64,000 nt of DNA from Novosphingobium sp. 32-60-15 (GTDB lineage Bacteria > Pseudomonadota > Alphaproteobacteria > Sphingomonadales > Sphingomonadaceae): NCBI RefSeq assembly GCF_002280675.1, contig NZ_NCEN01000007.1, positions 1 to 64,000 on the forward strand, in the 5' to 3' direction. Positions within the stretch are counted from its first letter, which is position 1. Each line of letters begins with the position of its first letter. The notes beneath the pieces are model-generated. The model saw only the letters and a program-made list of their open reading frames with translations. It made no database searches and was not told the origin of the DNA. The position numbers and the translations under genes were made by a program. Positions 55,487 to 64,000 of this stretch are shown piece by piece.

Positions 55487-55585
55487 ATGTTCAGTGGGAT
55501 CGATCTTGGAACCGCCAATTACGCGGTTGTCGTCATGCAACGCACCTTGATACAGGGGCGTGATGCAGGCCGAACTGATGGATGA
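55487..55585 (+). other. Short frame with an actin/Hsp70-type phosphate-1 motif
   Basis: From ATG 55487 the frame reads MFSGIDLGTANYAVVVMQRT and stops after 32 codons. IDLGTAN is the nucleotide-binding start of MreB and Hsp70-type proteins. No further homologous sequence follows in any frame that I could see. It overlaps the next gene's start. It may be a remnant or chance. Confidence 0.3.
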
Positions 55586-56441
55586 TGCGCCACCCCCGGC
55601 AAAGGCCGAGCCTTCAAGCTGGCTATACAGTGCGCCTCAGGCAAAGGGCCTGTCCGAACCGACGCTGACCACACGGCTGGGCGAGAGCACGCAGTCGCTT
55701 GACGTTACGCGCGGTTTTGCTGCGGCGCAGGCACCTGCCGAACAAGCCATTGCGATGGCGCGCGATCCGTTCACCCGCCCCGTGCTGTTGGGGCTGGAGC
55801 AAAATGCCGATGCCGTCATGCCCGCATGGGCTCACCAGCAAGCGCTGCGACGGCTGCTTTTGCCCGATGGCGCAGCGGCGGCACACCCGCCCTTGCAAGG
55901 TTGGGAAGAGGCGATGGCACGTGGGCACTTGAACGCCGTGCTGCATAATGCCGAATCTCTTGGCGCGGCGGCTTTGCTTGAAATGGACACCTGGCTGGCC
56001 GATGTGCTGTGCCAAAGCTGGCCTCGGTCTGCCCCCCTGGTGGAACGTGCCGGGCAAGTGTTCGGATGGGACGGCGAACGCGGACAATCGAGCGATCGCC
56101 CCGCCGTTGCGCTGCTGAACAGCCGTTTGCGCGGAATGCGCTTTGCCGAACAGGTTGGCGCCTCTGGCCATCCGCTGCATAAGGCTTGGACCGAATTGGT
56201 GACACCAGCGCCGCTCCGCAGCCACCGGGGCTGGTTTGTGAGGCCCCGCGATGTGGCAGCGCTTCTTGCCCATGTGCGCGAGAATTTCCCCGAACTTGAG
56301 CGCCATTTTGACCAGTCGCGTGTAGCCTTGTGGGAGCGAGAGGGCGCTTCGGCTGGCTATATTGGACCGCTGGTCAAAGCTGCGATGGCCGTAATCACCC
56401 TTATGGTGGTGATTCAGGCCATCCGCATGTCCCTGTCCTAG
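55560..56441 (+). CDS. Hypothetical protein with C-terminal membrane anchor (293 aa)
   Basis: No recognised domain. The first ~270 residues look cytoplasmic and helical (WAHQQALRRLLL, ALLEMDTWLADVLC, HPLHKAWTELVTP, RPRDVAALLAHVRENFPELE); the end ITLMVVIQAIRMSLS is a single membrane helix, giving a tail-anchored layout. The C-terminal half resembles, by eye, the tails of some sphingomonad J-domain proteins, but no J domain is present. ATG 55563 is an alternative start. Confidence 0.68.
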   Translation: MMQAELMDDAPPPAKAEPSSWLYSAPQAKGLSEPTLTTRLGESTQSLDVTRGFAAAQAPAEQAIAMARDPFTRPVLLGLEQNADAVMPAWAHQQALRRLLLPDGAAAAHPPLQGWEEAMARGHLNAVLHNAESLGAAALLEMDTWLADVLCQSWPRSAPLVERAGQVFGWDGERGQSSDRPAVALLNSRLRGMRFAEQVGASGHPLHKAWTELVTPAPLRSHRGWFVRPRDVAALLAHVRENFPELERHFDQSRVALWEREGASAGYIGPLVKAAMAVITLMVVIQAIRMSLS

Positions 56442-56475
56442 TACGCGTGTCTTGCGCTCCCTATCTAGGGCAGCA

Positions 56476-58890
56476 ATGACGCTTCCCCCATCTATCGCTG
56501 ACTGGTTCGCAGGCCGTGGCTGGCGCGTGCGGCAGCATCAGTGGGATATGCTGGAAGCTGCACGGGCTGGCGATCATGCGTTGCTGGTGGCCGATACGGG
56601 GGCGGGCAAGACGCTGGCGGGGTTTTTGCCAACGCTGGCCGATTTTGCCGGAGATGTGCCGCCGGGGGACGGTTTGCACACGCTCTACGTCTCGCCGCTG
56701 AAAGCGCTGGCGCATGATGTGCAGCGCAATCTGCTGACGCCGATTGATGACATCGGGCTGAAAATGCGGGTCGAGACGCGCAGCGGCGATACCCCGTCCG
56801 ATCGCAAGGCACGGCAGCGGGCAAAGCCGCCGCACGTGCTGCTGACCACACCTGAATCGCTGTCCTTGCTGCTCAGCTATCCTGAATCCGCGACGATGTT
56901 TGCCGGGTTGAAGCGCGTTATAGTTGATGAAGTACATGCGTTCGCGACAGGCAAGCGCGGTGACTTGCTGGCCCTGTCGCTTGCCCGATTGCAGGCATTG
57001 GCGCCGGATATGCGGCGGGTGGCGCTGTCAGCGACGGTGGCTGATCCTGATGACTTTCGCCGATGGCTGGGGCCTGAGGGTGACCCGGCTTCGGTGCGGC
57101 TGGTGCATGGAGAAGTGGGGGCGCCGCCGGAAGTCCTGATCCTGAACCCACAGGACCAGCGTGTGCCTTGGGGTGGCCATGCCGCAGCTTGGGCAGTGCC
57201 GCAGTTGTATCAGGATATCCGCCGCAACAAGACCACGCTGATTTTCACTAACACACGGTTTTTGGCGGAATATATCTTCCAATTGCTGTGGGATGTGAAC
57301 GACGACAAGCTGCCCATCGGCATTCACCATGGCTCGCTTTCGAAAGAGGCGCGGCGCAAGGTGGAAGGGGCGATGGCGCGGGGGGAATTGCGCGGACTTG
57401 TCTGCACTGCCAGCCTCGATCTGGGGGTGGATTGGGGTGACATCGATCTGGTTGTGCAGATGGGAGCGCCCAAGGGATCGTCGCGGCTGTTGCAGCGCAT
57501 CGGCCGTGCCAATCATCGGCTGGATTGCGCCAGTCGTGCGCTGTTGGTTCCGGGCAACCGCTTTGAATTTCTTGAGGCTTTTGCCGCACAGGAGGCAGTG
57601 GAAGAAGGGCAGCGCGATGGTGAGGATTTCCGCGCCGGCGGGCTGGATGTGCTGGCGCAGCACGTGATGGCTTGCGCCTGTGCAGGGCCGTTTGATGAGG
57701 CTGCATTGCTGGCCGAGGTGCGCTCGTCTTACTCCTATCGCTGGATTGATGCGGCGCAGTGGGCGCGGGTGCTCGAATTTGTGGCAACGGGTGGCTATTC
57801 GCTGCGCGCCTATGACCGGTTCAAGCGGATTGTGCGCGACAAGCAGGGCACGTGGCGGCTCGTCCACCCTGAACACGCCGCGCGGCACCGGCTGAATGCG
57901 GGGATCATTATCGATTCCGAGATGCTGGAAGTGCGGTTCCGCAACGGGCGCAGCCTGGGCAGAGTTGAGGAAAGCTTCGGTGCTTCGCTTTCACCGGGCG
58001 ATACGATCCGCTTTGCCGGGATGGACCTTGAGGTTGAGGCGTTGCGCGATCTTGAGTTGATCGTGCGCGCGGCCAAGAAGGCGGGACAGATCCCCAGCTA
58101 TATGGGAGCGCGGCTGCCGCTGACAACGCACTTGTCCGAACGTGTACGGGCGCTGATGGTGGATCGTGCGGGTTGGGCGCGCTTTCCCGATGATGTGCGC
58201 GAATGGCTGGAGATGCAGGACTGGCGCAGCCGCCTGCCCGGCCCCGGTGACTTGCTGGCCGAGAGCTTTCCCCACAACGGGCGGCATTACACGGTCTATT
58301 ATACGTTCGAAGGCTGGAATGCGAACCAGTCGCTTGGCATGTTGATAACGCGCCGGATGAATGAACGCGGGATGATGCCGCTAGGCTTTGTCGCCAACGA
58401 CTATGCGCTGGCGATATGGGGCGCGCGTCCCGTGGACAATCCGGTGCCGCTGCTATCACCCGATATTCTGACCGATGAGTTTGTGGAATGGGTGCAGGAA
58501 TCGCACTTGTTGCGGCGCGCCTTTCGCGAAGTGGCGGTCATTTCGGGACTGGTGGAGCGCCAACATCCGGGCAAGCGCAAGACCGGCAAACAGGTGACGT
58601 TCTCGACTGACCTGATCTATGATGTGCTGCGCAAGTATGAGCCGGATCACTTGTTGATCGAGGCGGCGTGGGCCGATGCGCGGGCGCGGATGACCGATGT
58701 TGGGCGGTTGGGCGATTTGCTGGATCGGGCGGCGGGACAACTGGTGCATGTGAAACTGGACCGTGTTTCCCCCTTGGCAGTGCCGGTGCTGGTGATGATC
58801 GGGCGTGAGACGCTGCCCGCAGGCGCTGCGGATGATGAGATGCTGCTTGAGGCCGAGAGCCTTGCGGCGGCGGCGATGCGGGCGGATTGA
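56476..58890 (+). CDS. Ligase-associated DNA damage response DEXH-box helicase (Lhr-like)
   Basis: An 804-residue superfamily 2 helicase. Motif I VADTGAGKTLAGFLP, motif II VIVDEVHAF (DEVH), motif III ALSATVADPDDF, motif VI QRIGRANHR; winged-helix and Lhr-like domains fill residues ~400-800. In many genomes this family clusters with a ligase-like LigD/ATP-dependent DNA ligase, an exonuclease and the PdeM phosphoesterase. None of these partners is next to it here. Start chosen at MTLPPSIADWFAGRGW. Confidence 0.9.
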   Translation: MTLPPSIADWFAGRGWRVRQHQWDMLEAARAGDHALLVADTGAGKTLAGFLPTLADFAGDVPPGDGLHTLYVSPLKALAHDVQRNLLTPIDDIGLKMRVETRSGDTPSDRKARQRAKPPHVLLTTPESLSLLLSYPESATMFAGLKRVIVDEVHAFATGKRGDLLALSLARLQALAPDMRRVALSATVADPDDFRRWLGPEGDPASVRLVHGEVGAPPEVLILNPQDQRVPWGGHAAAWAVPQLYQDIRRNKTTLIFTNTRFLAEYIFQLLWDVNDDKLPIGIHHGSLSKEARRKVEGAMARGELRGLVCTASLDLGVDWGDIDLVVQMGAPKGSSRLLQRIGRANHRLDCASRALLVPGNRFEFLEAFAAQEAVEEGQRDGEDFRAGGLDVLAQHVMACACAGPFDEAALLAEVRSSYSYRWIDAAQWARVLEFVATGGYSLRAYDRFKRIVRDKQGTWRLVHPEHAARHRLNAGIIIDSEMLEVRFRNGRSLGRVEESFGASLSPGDTIRFAGMDLEVEALRDLELIVRAAKKAGQIPSYMGARLPLTTHLSERVRALMVDRAGWARFPDDVREWLEMQDWRSRLPGPGDLLAESFPHNGRHYTVYYTFEGWNANQSLGMLITRRMNERGMMPLGFVANDYALAIWGARPVDNPVPLLSPDILTDEFVEWVQESHLLRRAFREVAVISGLVERQHPGKRKTGKQVTFSTDLIYDVLRKYEPDHLLIEAAWADARARMTDVGRLGDLLDRAAGQLVHVKLDRVSPLAVPVLVMIGRETLPAGAADDEMLLEAESLAAAAMRAD

Positions 58891-58922
58891 GCGGCTTGAT
58901 AGCGACCGTTAGCGCCAGAAGT

Positions 58923-59025
58923 CCGTTCGTGTCGAGCCCTTCGACCAACTCAGGATAAACTTCGGGCTGCAAGCCCGAAGCCGAGACACTGGGCGCGGTG
59001 TCTCGACTTCGCTCGACACGAACGG
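58923..59025. repeat. 103-bp inverted repeat (CCGTTCGTGTCGAG type)
   Basis: Left end CCGTTCGTGTCGAG and right end CTCGACACGAACGG are exact complements. Inner hairpins CTTCGGGCT/AGCCCGAAG and GTGTCTCGAC/GTCGAGC are present. Unrelated in sequence to the CGTCA family. The gap 58891-59165 holds this and the exbD terminator only. Confidence 0.75.
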
Positions 59026-59084
59026 GACCTGTTTTGGGTCGGTGTAAAGTCATCACATTCTGTGAGATGGCACAAACCCCACGC

Positions 59085-59115
59085 AAAAAGGGAGCGGATT
59101 GCGCCGCTCCCTTTT
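59085..59115 (-). terminator. Rho-independent terminator of the tonB-exbB-exbD-exbD operon
   Basis: AAAAAGGGAGCGG and CCGCTCCCTTTT pair around a short loop; on the minus strand a T-run follows the stem. 50 bp after the last exbD stop. Confidence 0.85.
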
Positions 59116-59165
59116 CGTGTTTTGTGCAACCTTGCGGCTGGAAAACGTGAGGCTTTCCGTAAGGC

Positions 59166-59603
59166 TTATTGGGCCTTCTGGAACGTCGCGAAGTTTTCGT
59201 TACCGACAAAGCCGAACTTCGTGACCTTTGAATCGGTGATGATCTTCATCACGCGGTTCGCGATCTCGTAGCTGGCGTATTCCTCGGGCTGGAACTGGAG
59301 TTCCGGCTCGGGGTTGATCGCCTTGGTCGATTGCAGGATCGATACGAGCTGACCTTCAGAGATCGGCGCACCGTTCCAGAGGATCGTGTTCGTTGCCGAC
59401 AACACCAGCTTGTTCTTGATCGGATCGATCTGAACATCGTTGGTGGGCGGCGAAGGCTGCGGAAGGTCGATATTCACCGCGTGGGTGGCCACGGGGATGG
59501 TGATGATGAACATGATGAGGAGCACGAGCATGACGTCGATCAACGGCGTCGTGTTCATGTCCATCATCGGTTGGCCGTCATCGGCGCCTGCGCTCATTCC
59601 CAT
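59166..59603 (-). CDS. exbD2: Biopolymer transport protein ExbD/TolR family (second copy)
   Basis: A 145-residue inner-membrane protein. MNTTPLIDVMLVLLIMFII has the conserved membrane aspartate essential for proton coupling; the rest (NIDLPQPSPPTND..., FGFVGNENFATF) is the periplasmic domain. Last gene of the operon; differs from the first ExbD in lacking a ~30-residue insert. Confidence 0.92.
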   Translation of the reverse strand: MGMSAGADDGQPMMDMNTTPLIDVMLVLLIMFIITIPVATHAVNIDLPQPSPPTNDVQIDPIKNKLVLSATNTILWNGAPISEGQLVSILQSTKAINPEPELQFQPEEYASYEIANRVMKIITDSKVTKFGFVGNENFATFQKAQ

Positions 59604-59661
59604 CTTAAGGTACTCCTGTTCGTTCTCTGGCCCGGTTGCGTTCAGTCAAACCCTTGCGGGC

Positions 59662-60192
59662 TTAACCGTTCGGATCAACCGGGGTGGAGATGAAGCCGAC
59701 CTTGGGATAGCCAGCCATCTGGACGTTATAGATGGCCCCGGCGATGCACTTCCAAGGAACATTGACGTCCCCGCGGATCTGCACTTCAGGGATCTGTTCC
59801 GGATCCATGTTGGCTGCACCACCTTCACGCTTCACGATCGCATCGAGGCGATTGAAAGCTTGTTGGTAGAGTTCTTCGTTGTCGACCGGGATTTGATTAT
59901 TGAAATAGACGCGGCATTGGCCAGTGCGCGAGGAACCGTCATAACCAGGCTCCCTTGGGCTGCGGCCCGCTGCGTCTGTCGAAACGACCGAAAGCATCAG
60001 GTTATCAACCTTGTCCTGCGATTCCTCGCTGGGAAGGACGGGCACCTTAAGCTTTTCGATCGACTGGATTGCGACCGGCACCGCGATGAGGAAGATGATC
60101 AGCAGCACCAGCATCACGTCCACGAGCGGCGTGGTGTTGATGTCCGACATCGGGCGTTCCTGACCGCCAGCGCCGCCTACAGACATTGCCAT
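59662..60192 (-). CDS. exbD1: Biopolymer transport protein ExbD/TolR family (first copy)
   Basis: A 176-residue protein with SDINTTPLVDVMLVLLIIFLI (membrane aspartate near residue 25) and a periplasmic domain that carries an insert around residues 75-100 (AAGRSPREPGYDGSSRTGQC) with a cysteine, and a second cysteine in VPWKCIAGA. These may form a disulfide. Works with ExbB and TonB to drive TonB-dependent receptors. Confidence 0.92.
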   Translation of the reverse strand: MAMSVGGAGGQERPMSDINTTPLVDVMLVLLIIFLIAVPVAIQSIEKLKVPVLPSEESQDKVDNLMLSVVSTDAAGRSPREPGYDGSSRTGQCRVYFNNQIPVDNEELYQQAFNRLDAIVKREGGAANMDPEQIPEVQIRGDVNVPWKCIAGAIYNVQMAGYPKVGFISTPVDPNG

Positions 60193-60313
60193 GGGTTACA
60201 TCCTATCTGTTCTGATCCGCGGAAGTTGCCGGAGCTTTCCCAATGGGAGGAGCTCCGGCAGAAGCCCCGCGTAGAACAGGTCGGCGTCTAGCGCCGACCA
60301 GAGGTTTCAAAAA

Positions 60314-61072
60314 TTACTTCTTGACCGGAGCGGCCGGAGTAGCAGCAGGCGCAGCCTTGAGAGCTGGCTTGACTACACCCTTGGAATTGATGTTCGCCAG
60401 AAGATCGGTCGAGAAGCCCGAGAGCAGTTCAGCGATCTTCTTGTTGCGAGCCTGCAACCAGTTGTAAGCGAGCACGGCAGGAACAGCCACGAGCAGACCG
60501 AGAGCGGTCATGATCAGAGCTTCACCCACAGGGCCTGCAACCTTGTCGATCGATGCCGAACCGGAAAGGCCGATAGCGATCAGAGCGTTGTAGATGCCGA
60601 CCACGGTACCGAACAGACCGATGAATGGCGACGTTGCACCCACGGTTGCAAGGAACGGCAGGCCGCCAGCAAGCTTCGAGTTGATCGATGCTTCCGAACG
60701 GGCGAGCGAACCGTGGAGCCAATCGTGTGCTTCCATCGAATCGGTCATCTTGCCGTGCTGGTCTTCGGCATTGAGGCCATCGTCAACAACCTGGCGCCAT
60801 GCGCTGTTCTTGTCGAGCTTTGCAGCGCCTTCACGGAGCGATGGAGCGCGCCAGAAGTTGCTGATGTTGCCGTACTGCTTGAGGATCTTGTTCTGTTCGA
60901 ACAGCTTGGTGAACATGATGTAGAACGAACCGAACGACATAATCCCGAGGATTACGAGCGTTGCGATGCCGATGTAGTTCGGCTTACCGTCTGGAAACAG
61001 GGCTTCCATGAGGCCGAAGGACTTCTGCGGCGCGGCGTTGGTGGCCGCAGCGGCAAGGCTGTAGATGAACAT
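60314..61072 (-). CDS. exbB: MotA/TolQ/ExbB-family proton channel
   Basis: A 252-residue inner-membrane protein with three helices (~33-53, ~135-158, ~180-200). GLPFLATVGATSPFIGLFGTV and VGEALIMTALGLLVAVPAVLAYN are the family's channel helices. C-terminus is Ala/Lys/Pro-rich. It forms the pentameric ring around the ExbD dimer. Between tonB (77 bp upstream) and exbD1. Confidence 0.94.
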   Translation of the reverse strand: MFIYSLAAAATNAAPQKSFGLMEALFPDGKPNYIGIATLVILGIMSFGSFYIMFTKLFEQNKILKQYGNISNFWRAPSLREGAAKLDKNSAWRQVVDDGLNAEDQHGKMTDSMEAHDWLHGSLARSEASINSKLAGGLPFLATVGATSPFIGLFGTVVGIYNALIAIGLSGSASIDKVAGPVGEALIMTALGLLVAVPAVLAYNWLQARNKKIAELLSGFSTDLLANINSKGVVKPALKAAPAATPAAPVKK

Positions 61073-61148
61073 TGCGAGTCTTCCTCTTCAAATCAAATCA
61101 AAGTGCGTGAAAGCCAGTCGAACGGGCTTTCGTGTCCGTTCGGCTGGA

Positions 61149-61811
61149 TCAGTCCTTTGGAATGACCCAGCGAATTGAGTTCGAGTATGAGCCCGTAGTG
61201 GGATTGCCATCACCATCGGTCGCGGGCGCAAAGCGCGCGCGGCGGCGAATGTTGGCACAGGCCGCTTCGTCAAGATCGGGGCTGCCTGATGAACGCGTCA
61301 CCTGACAGTCAGTCACCTTGCCGTCGGTTCCCACCGTGACACGGAAACCCGTTGTGCCTTCACGCTCTTCGCGAAGTGCACGCGAGGGGTAGTCATTCGA
61401 CGTCGCCCAATTGCCCGGATTGCCCTTTGGTGCCGCACCCTTGGGTTGGAACCGGGGAGCAGGCGGAGCAGCAGGCGGCGCTGGCAATGCAACCGGCGTC
61501 GGCGGAGGCGGCATGGGAGGCGCCTCGTTGACTGTCTGCACCTGTGGTGCAGGCGCGTTAAAGCTGATCGGCGGCGGAGGCGCGACGATCGGCGGTGGGG
61601 GCGTGTCATCCTTAGGAGGAGGAGGCGGCGGCGGTTCTTCCGGCGGCTTCTCTTCTTCGATATTAACAGCCGAGGTTACTGCTTTCACCTTCTCATACGC
61701 CTCGGACGCCAGCCCGGAGACCAGCGCATACCCGATAACGACATGAAGGACCGCAACGATGATGAGCGCGGTCACCTTGTTACCGCTCATCTGTTGGTCA
61801 ACGTATGCCAT
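61149..61811 (-). CDS. tonB: TonB energy-transducing protein
   Basis: A 220-residue protein: a membrane helix at ~14-36 (VTALIIVAVLHVVIGYALVSGL), a proline-rich periplasmic spacer (~55-135, PPEEPPPPPPPKDDTPPPP), and a C-terminal TonB domain (DYPSRALREEREGTTGFRVT, then RRARFAPATDGDGNP). It transmits proton-motive force to outer-membrane receptors. First gene of the tonB-exbB-exbD1-exbD2 operon. No obvious Fur box was found upstream. Start at MAYVDQQMSGNK. Confidence 0.94.
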   Translation of the reverse strand: MAYVDQQMSGNKVTALIIVAVLHVVIGYALVSGLASEAYEKVKAVTSAVNIEEEKPPEEPPPPPPPKDDTPPPPIVAPPPPISFNAPAPQVQTVNEAPPMPPPPTPVALPAPPAAPPAPRFQPKGAAPKGNPGNWATSNDYPSRALREEREGTTGFRVTVGTDGKVTDCQVTRSSGSPDLDEAACANIRRRARFAPATDGDGNPTTGSYSNSIRWVIPKD

Positions 61812-62157
61812 ACAGCTCCAATACTCCTGATCGCCCACCAAGGCCCGGAGCACGCGGATACGGCCCTGACCAAGGTGGGGCCTGCACGACAGATCGGTGA
61901 TCTGCGCGAAAGCCAATCCAGCAAATTTCAATCCACCCTGCCGGCAACCCGGTCCACCGACAGCAACCCGGGTGGGTTGGCGGCGGCAAGCGTCGGGCTG
62001 CTTGTTTTTGGATTGCCCGAACGAGGGGCATTCTTAACGGCGAAGCCAAAGAGGCGCAAATGCTTTATCCGTTAACTGTCGATTCATGGTTGCACTGGCT
62101 GAAATCGACGCAAATCGAAGCAAGGCGGCGTACACGTACCCCGCCGGAGATAAAGAC
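61812..62157. other. Divergent promoter region tonB / lipoprotein gene
   Basis: 346 bp between two divergent starts. It contains a GC-rich stretch with CAACCCGGGTGGGTTGG-type dyads near 61966 and an A+T-richer part near 62030-62080. No gene and no 19-bp Fur-type palindrome was recognised. Confidence 0.4.
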
Positions 62158-63060
62158 ATGACCACGCCTGCACTACGATTTGCGCTGTCCACTCTCACTT
62201 TGATGGGGCTGCCTGGCTGCATTCCAGCAACATCAGCAATGACCCAGCAAGGAGCGATTCGCGACGTTGGCCCCGCTGTCAGCGCCCCTGTTAAGGATGT
62301 CTCAGACACTTTGACCTTTGCTGATCTTGCCAGCCTGTCTGATGCCGCAGAGGTTGTGGCACGGGTACAAGTGCGAAAAGTGAGCCGCCTCAAGCCCGAA
62401 CAAGCCCCCGGACTGCAACCGGGTGTAGCGCGCGTTCTGATCGAGGCGCGAACAACCGCATTGCTGTTTGGTCCGGCCATGGGCGAATCTTTGCGCTACC
62501 TTGCCGACATTCCTCTCGACGCCAATGGCAAGCTGCCCAAGTTGTCGAAAGCGCAAATGCTGATTTTTGCCCGCACTGTTGCGGGACGTGCCGGGGAATT
62601 GCGGTTGGTGGATGGTGGTGCACAGATCATGTGGTCCACCGCAGTTGAGGCGCAAGTGCGCACAATACTGGCGGAATTGCTTTCGCCCGACGCGCCGCCC
62701 CGGATCAAATCTCTGCGCGAAGTCCTGTTCGTCCCCGGCAATCTGGCAGGTGAGGGCGAGACGCAGCTGTTCCTGCAGACCGAAAACAGCGCGCCGGTGT
62801 CGCTATCAGTGATCCGCCGCCCCGGCATGAGCCGGACGTGGGGGGTTAGCTTGTCCGAGATTGTCGACCAGGCGGCGCGTCCGCCCGCGCGCGATACATT
62901 AACATGGTATCGCCTTGCATGTTTCTTGCCGCGCTCCATTCCGGAAAGCGCCACACTTTCAGGCAGCGCCGATGAATTGCGGGCGGCCGCCGAAGACTAT
63001 GCCTTTGTCTTGCGCGAACTGGGCGAATGCACTCGGACGCGCCCTGCGGTGATGCCTTGA
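62158..63060 (+). CDS. Lipoprotein of unknown function (300 aa)
   Basis: Starts MTTPALRFALSTLTLMGLPG with a cysteine next, i.e. lipobox LPGC; GGAGA precedes the ATG by 8 nt. The mature ~280 residues contain DAAEVVARVQVRKVSRL and VARVLIEARTTALLFG, then RYLADIPLDANGKLPKL, a beta-rich pattern without a family I can name. Likely outer-membrane or periplasmic. hom follows after 73 bp. Confidence 0.78.
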   Translation: MTTPALRFALSTLTLMGLPGCIPATSAMTQQGAIRDVGPAVSAPVKDVSDTLTFADLASLSDAAEVVARVQVRKVSRLKPEQAPGLQPGVARVLIEARTTALLFGPAMGESLRYLADIPLDANGKLPKLSKAQMLIFARTVAGRAGELRLVDGGAQIMWSTAVEAQVRTILAELLSPDAPPRIKSLREVLFVPGNLAGEGETQLFLQTENSAPVSLSVIRRPGMSRTWGVSLSEIVDQAARPPARDTLTWYRLACFLPRSIPESATLSGSADELRAAAEDYAFVLRELGECTRTRPAVMP

Positions 63061-63133
63061 CCGTTTCCCCCTGTTGCCCCGCACGCGCCTGTCGCCTAAG
63101 GCGCGCGCGACTATTTTGGCGGACGGAACAGAT

Positions 63134-64000
63134 ATGAGCGAACCTTTGCGCATCGCACTTGCCGGACTTGGTACAGTTGGCGGCGGGGTGATCCGGGTGA
63201 TTGAGGCCAATGCCGACCTGATCGCGCGCCGCGCGGGTCGGCCCATTGTCATCACCGTGGTCAGTGCCCGCAACCGCAGCAAAGACCGTGGCTTTGACGT
63301 CTCGCGCTATGCCTGGGAAGACGACATGGTCATTCTGGGTGAACGCCCGGATGTTGATGTTGTGGTTGAACTGGTGGGCGGTGCCGATGGTCCAGCCTTG
63401 GCCCTTGCGCGCACGACGTTCGAAGCCGGCAAGGCGCTGGTCACCGCAAACAAGGCGATGATCGCGCATCACGGCGTTGAATTGGCAACCAAAGCCGAGG
63501 CGGCCAAAGTGGCGCTGAAGTTTGAAGCCGCGGTGGCGGGCGGCATTCCGGTGATCAAGGGCCTGAAAGAAGGCGTTGCCGCCAACGAGATCGCGCGGGT
63601 CTATGGCATTCTGAACGGCACCTGCAATTATATCCTTTCCACCATGGAGGATACGGGCCGCGATTTCGCCGATGTTCTGGCCGAAGCGCAGGCCAAGGGC
63701 TATGCCGAGGCAGACCCCAGCTTCGATATCGACGGGATTGATGCAGCACACAAGCTGGCGATCCTATCGTCCATCGCGTTTGGTACCGCGGTTGATTTCA
63801 AACCGGTGGCGGCAACCGGCATCCGCCGCGTGCTGGCCGCCGATATCGCGCAGGCCGATGCGCTGGGCTATTACATCCGCCTGATCGGCATGGCGCAGAC
63901 CGAGATTGACGCACGGGGCAACCGCCGCCTGTTCCAGCGCGTCCACCCGCACCTTGTCCATCGCGATCATCCGCTGGCGCATGTGGATGGCGCGACCAAT
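63134..64000 (+). CDS. hom: Homoserine dehydrogenase (N-terminal part; runs off the window)
   Basis: First 289 residues. NAD(P)-binding LRIALAGLGTVGGGVIRVIE at the N-terminus, VTANKAMIAHHG, VAGGIPVIKGLKEGVAANEI with the catalytic lysine, GILNGTCNYILSTMEDTG and AYAEADPSFDIDGIDAAHKL-like substrate motif (YAEADPSFDIDG). It reduces aspartate semialdehyde to homoserine, downstream of lysC. ATG with GGA upstream. The ACT domain, if present, is outside the window. Confidence 0.96.
   Translation, partial: MSEPLRIALAGLGTVGGGVIRVIEANADLIARRAGRPIVITVVSARNRSKDRGFDVSRYAWEDDMVILGERPDVDVVVELVGGADGPALALARTTFEAGKALVTANKAMIAHHGVELATKAEAAKVALKFEAAVAGGIPVIKGLKEGVAANEIARVYGILNGTCNYILSTMEDTGRDFADVLAEAQAKGYAEADPSFDIDGIDAAHKLAILSSIAFGTAVDFKPVAATGIRRVLAADIAQADALGYYIRLIGMAQTEIDARGNRRLFQRVHPHLVHRDHPLAHVDGATN

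Overview
The window is a chromosomal segment of an alphaproteobacterium, almost certainly a member of the Sphingomonadales; I cannot fix the genus. The evidence is the set of lineage-typical genes: the division-site ATPase MipZ next to panC, a PgmG-type phosphomannomutase/phosphoglucomutase, a UrcA-family protein, a CC_3452-family protein, rpsT upstream of dnaA, a tonB-exbB-exbD-exbD operon, and abundant GC-rich intergenic inverted repeats. No rRNA, tRNA, CRISPR array, prophage, transposase or plasmid function was seen. Nearly all of the window is core chromosome.

Layout. 1-14.4 kb: partial etfB, galU, murA, arfB/pseudouridine synthase, an aminotransferase overlapping a fused pabB-pabC, a HerA-like ATPase, lysC, ubiG, several small conserved proteins and a GGDEF diguanylate cyclase. 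14.4-18.8 kb: flavin oxidoreductase, MFS pump, an A+T-richer orphan membrane gene, then a repeat-rich stretch with a broken GIY-YIG nuclease inside perfect 20-bp inverted ends, and an HNH nuclease. 18.9-31.7 kb: M20 peptidase, gyrB, a five-ORF cluster joined by 4-nt overlaps, aroC, a dicarboxylate/amino-acid symporter, nth, dapB, a sirtuin, and an E1-like (MoeB/ThiF) gene lying between two copies of a second repeat type. 31.8-40 kb: dnaA, rpsT, cytochrome P450, hemH, an orphan molybdenum hydroxylase large subunit and the Fe-S carrier Mrp. 40-48.6 kb: hflK-hflC-degP, a class A penicillin-binding protein, msrB and secreted unknowns. 48.6-64 kb: HxlR regulator, UrcA, lipid kinase, phosphoesterase, panC, mipZ, J-domain protein, pgmG, Lhr-like helicase, the TonB energising operon, a lipoprotein and the start of homoserine dehydrogenase.

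Functional threads. Aspartate-family amino acid synthesis (lysC, dapB, hom, aminotransferase) and the chorismate/folate branch (aroC, pabBC) are represented but scattered. Envelope functions dominate the right half: peptidoglycan (murA, PBP1), membrane and periplasmic quality control (HflKC, DegP), and outer-membrane energy coupling (TonB-ExbBD). A metal-cofactor run (mrp, Mo-hydroxylase, hemH, P450) is co-directional.

The most unusual features are (i) the GIY-YIG remnant within a MITE-like unit, whose ends share sequence with an intergenic ~90-bp inverted-repeat family of interchangeable arms found at least five more times here; (ii) the ATGA-chained cluster at 23.2-25.2 kb with a 22-codon mini-ORF that copies the start of the downstream ArsC-like gene; and (iii) a 12-bp perfect inverted repeat of TTGCAAAG type upstream of etfB. 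I saw no clearly new multi-gene defence or metabolic system.
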